Assembly: GCA_036389835.1 (NCBI GenBank)
Contig: DASVWC010000004.1
Location: 1 to 64,000, forward strand
Direction of reading: 5' to 3'
DNA length: 64,000 nt
Source: AC-37 sp036389835
GTDB taxonomy: Bacteria > Actinomycetota > Thermoleophilia > Solirubrobacterales > Thermoleophilaceae
Positions 61,553 to 64,000 of this stretch are shown here, piece by piece. The position numbers were made by a program, and so were the translations under genes. The notes under the pieces are model-generated. The model was not told the DNA's origin and did not search any database. It was given only the letters and a program-made list of their open reading frames with translations. Each line of letters begins with the position of its first letter. The stretch's first letter is position 1.

Positions 61553-64000
61553 ATGGCTACGGCCGGACGCGCGCGGGACTCGGTCCCGGGAGAGGTTGCC
61601 CGGGACGTGACCGCGTGGTCGCGTCAGCGCCGGCTGGAGGTCGTCTGGACGCTCGTCGGGCTGGCGGTGGCGACCGTCCTCGCGGTGATCGACTCCCTCG
61701 CGAGCCGCGACGCCATCCTCATCGGGGTCCTGGTCGCCGGGCCGCTGCTCACCTCGTTCGGCGCCTCGGCCCGGACGACGGCGCTCGTGGCGGCCTACGC
61801 CGTCGTGCTCGGCCTTGGGGTGGGCCTCGTGCACGACGTCTTCCTGGAGCCCGAGGAGCACATCACGCGGCTCCTGACGGTCGTCGTGGGCGGCGTGATC
61901 GCCGTCTGGATCGCGCGGGGGCGCGTCCGCGAGCGCGTCGCGCGCCTGCGCTACACGCTGATCGCGGGCGTCAGCGACGTCGTGCACCGCACGCTCGACC
62001 CCGAGGTGATGATGATCGAGGTCGCGCGGCTGCTGGCGCGCGAGCTCGGCGACTGGTGCTTCGTGTTCCTGCGCGAGGAGCCGAAGGGCATCCGCCAGGT
62101 CGCGGCCATGCACCGCGACGCCGAGCGCCAGCGGCTCGCCTGGGAGCTGCTCCAGCGCTACCCGCTCGAGCCCTCGCGCGCGGAGGGTCCGGCGGCGACG
62201 ATGCGCGACAGCGAGCCGCGGCTCTACCGCGAGGTCGACGAGCGCCTGCTCGCCTCGATCTCCGCGGACCAGGAGAACCTGCACCTGCTCGAGGCCCTCG
62301 GGATGAGGTCGGCGCTGGTGGTCCCGCTCACCGCCCACGGGCGGACCTTCGGGGCGCTGGCGGTCGCGGCGGCCGAGTCCGGCCGGGTCTACGACGACGG
62401 CGACCTCATGCTCGCCGGCGAGCTTGCCGACCGCGTGGCGGCCGCCGTCGACAACGCACGCCTCTACGAGCGGCTCTCGGCGACCGAGAGCAGCCTGCGC
62501 CGGTCGCGCGACGAGCTCCAGGCGATCCTCGACGGCGTGGCCGACGCGGTGACCGCGCAGGGGCGGATGGACCACCTCGTGTTCGCGAACCAGGCCGCGG
62601 TCGAGTCCTTCGGGTTCGACTCGCTCGACCAGCTCCTCGCCACGCCCCTCCCCGAGATCGTGGAGCGGTTCGAGTTCGAGGACGAGCACGGGCGGGAGTT
62701 CCCGCTCGAGCGGCTCCCGGGCCGCATGGCGCTCGCGGGCGACCCGGCCCCGGAGCCCGCGCTCACGCGCTTTCGCCTGAAGGGGAGCGACCAGCCGCTG
62801 CGCTGGGTGCGCGTGAAGGCGCTGCCGGTCTTCGACGCCGAGGGCGAGCCGGTGCTCGCGATCAACATCATGGAGGACGTGACCGAGGAGCGCGACGCCG
62901 CCGAGGCGCAGCGCTTCCTCGCGGAGGCCGGCCGGATCCTCTCCTCGTCGCTCGACTACGACGAGACGATCACCAACGTCGCCCGGCTGGCGGTCCCGCG
63001 CATCGGCGACTGGTGCGGGGTGGACCTGCTCGAGGAGGACGGGTCCACGCGCTCGGTCGTGGTCGCGCACGTGGACCCGGGCAAGGTGGAGTGGGCCAAG
63101 CAGCTGCGCGAGCGCTACCCGCCGGACCCGCGCGAGGACCGCGGCGTGCAGAGGGTGCTGCGCACCGGCGAGCCGGAGGTCTATCCCTACATCCCGCGCG
63201 AGCTGCTCGTCGAGAGCGCGGTGGACGCGGAGCACCTGCGGCTGATCGACGAGATCGGCATGCGCTCGGCGATCGTCGCCCCGATGACCGCGCGCGGGCG
63301 GACGCTCGGCGCGATCACGTTCGTGAGCGCCGAGTCGGGGCGGATCTACGACGACGACGACGTGCTGCTGGCCGAGGAGCTCGCGTCGCGCTGCGGCCTG
63401 GCGGTCGACAACGCGCGGCTCTTCAGCGAGCGCACGCACATCGCGCGCACGCTCCAGGAGAGCCTGCTGCCGCCCGAGTTGCCCCAGCCGCCGGGCCTCG
63501 AGGTCGCGGCGCGCTTCCGCGCCGCCGGCGAGGGCTACGAGGTGGGCGGCGACTTCTACGACGTCTTCGACACCGGCTCGTCGCGCTGGGCGGCGGTGAT
63601 CGGCGACGTCTGCGGCAAGGGGCCGGAGGCGGCGGCCATCACGGCTCTCGCGCGCTACACGCTGCGCGCCACCGCCATGACGCAGGACGTGCCGAGCCGC
63701 ATCCTCGCCACGCTCAACGAGGCGATGCTGCGCCAGCGCGACGACCGGCGCTTCTCGACCGTGCTCTACGCGTGCCTCGACCGCGGCGGCCACGACCGCG
63801 GCACGTGCCTGCGCTTCTCGAGCGGCGGGCACCCGCTGCCCCTGATCCTGCGCGCCGGCGGCGACGCGATCGAGGTCGGCACGCCCGGGACGCTGCTCGG
63901 CATCGTCGCGGACCCCGACCTGACCGACGAGGAGATCGACCTCCAGCCGGGGGACGCGGTCGTCCTGTACACCGACGGCGTCACCGACGCCGCGGCCCCG
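61553..64000 (+). CDS. Membrane-anchored GAF-PAS-GAF PP2C (SpoIIE) phosphatase (3' partial)
   Basis: 816 codons visible, open at the right edge. Three or four hydrophobic helices (about 30-130: VVWTLVGLAVATVLAV, ILIGVLVAGPLL, ALVAAYAVVLGLGVGL, LLTVVVGGVIAVWIA), a GAF domain (about 145-305), PAS (about 320-445; INIMEDVTEERDAAE), a second GAF (about 455-630; the two GAFs share GMRSA and ESGR-x-YDD), and a SpoIIE PP2C domain from about 640 with VGGDFYD, GDVCGKG and YTDGVTD. A membrane-linked relative of the protein at 4811-7327, likely acting on an anti-anti-sigma factor. ATG with GGAG upstream. Confidence 0.9.
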   Translation, partial: MATAGRARDSVPGEVARDVTAWSRQRRLEVVWTLVGLAVATVLAVIDSLASRDAILIGVLVAGPLLTSFGASARTTALVAAYAVVLGLGVGLVHDVFLEPEEHITRLLTVVVGGVIAVWIARGRVRERVARLRYTLIAGVSDVVHRTLDPEVMMIEVARLLARELGDWCFVFLREEPKGIRQVAAMHRDAERQRLAWELLQRYPLEPSRAEGPAATMRDSEPRLYREVDERLLASISADQENLHLLEALGMRSALVVPLTAHGRTFGALAVAAAESGRVYDDGDLMLAGELADRVAAAVDNARLYERLSATESSLRRSRDELQAILDGVADAVTAQGRMDHLVFANQAAVESFGFDSLDQLLATPLPEIVERFEFEDEHGREFPLERLPGRMALAGDPAPEPALTRFRLKGSDQPLRWVRVKALPVFDAEGEPVLAINIMEDVTEERDAAEAQRFLAEAGRILSSSLDYDETITNVARLAVPRIGDWCGVDLLEEDGSTRSVVVAHVDPGKVEWAKQLRERYPPDPREDRGVQRVLRTGEPEVYPYIPRELLVESAVDAEHLRLIDEIGMRSAIVAPMTARGRTLGAITFVSAESGRIYDDDDVLLAEELASRCGLAVDNARLFSERTHIARTLQESLLPPELPQPPGLEVAARFRAAGEGYEVGGDFYDVFDTGSSRWAAVIGDVCGKGPEAAAITALARYTLRATAMTQDVPSRILATLNEAMLRQRDDRRFSTVLYACLDRGGHDRGTCLRFSSGGHPLPLILRAGGDAIEVGTPGTLLGIVADPDLTDEEIDLQPGDAVVLYTDGVTDAAAP

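Overview
The window is very GC-rich, nearly gap-free bacterial chromosome. GTG and TTG starts are common, genes overlap by a few bases, and there are no tRNA, rRNA, IS, phage or CRISPR features. Gene content points to an actinobacterium, most likely of the Thermoleophilia/Solirubrobacterales group: a c-di-AMP riboswitch in front of an Rpf-type muralysin, F420-type LLM oxidoreductase, UdgX, split LigD modules, DUF5995 and many secreted RTX or beta-propeller proteins. The assignment is inferred from content only.

Layout. 1-7327: signalling operon of a HAMP-array hybrid histidine kinase (5' end outside the window), CheR, a receiver-less CheB and a receiver/PAS/GAF/PP2C/HATPase RsbU-like protein, all overlapping. 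7272-13095: GH31 glycosidase, MFS exporter, amidase and SRPBCC protein. 13101-18418: secreted YncE-propeller/phosphoesterase, a cation/proton antiporter fused to a rhodanese domain whose frame is interrupted by UGA at the active-site loop, and a B12-binding protein. 18472-23275: tightly packed genes for DUF445, an Abi-alpha-like protein, two DUF5995 paralogues and a membrane protein. 23280-28922: ECF sigma factor divergent from a 1179-residue secreted protein and two exported partners. 28947-40698: exonuclease-like phosphatase, LysR regulator, membrane adenylate cyclase with a CRP-like box, metallophosphoesterase, M14 peptidase, and a run of small redox and metabolic genes (DsbA/HCCA-like, cupredoxin, PaaI thioesterase, TenA/CADD-like, VOC). 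40733-52790: subtilase, rhodanese, LuxR-family ATPase regulator, collagen-like protein, FAD oxidase, LLM oxidoreductase, RTX and delta-60 proteins. 52833-56827: group-2 sigma factor divergent from UdgX, LigD-PE, LigD-Lig and LigD-Pol. 56811-64000: RTX protein, DMT transporter, MEST-like hydrolase, PRC-barrel and BON proteins, riboswitch-controlled Rpf, and a second PP2C/SpoIIE sensor running off the right edge.

Three window-wide regularities stand out. About 18 start codons have a -10-like hexamer only 6-8 bases upstream and no Shine-Dalgarno, which implies widespread leaderless mRNAs and settles several start choices. Four convergent gene pairs share one CTAG that supplies both TAG stops, and a fifth pair looks like the same state separated by a 32-bp tandem duplication. 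Two intergenic nested hairpins share one architecture.

The best candidate for something undescribed is the in-frame UGA in the antiporter-rhodanese gene. It may be selenocysteine or a fresh nonsense mutation. The other strong candidates are the split repair operon with UdgX and the CRP-box-controlled cyclase.
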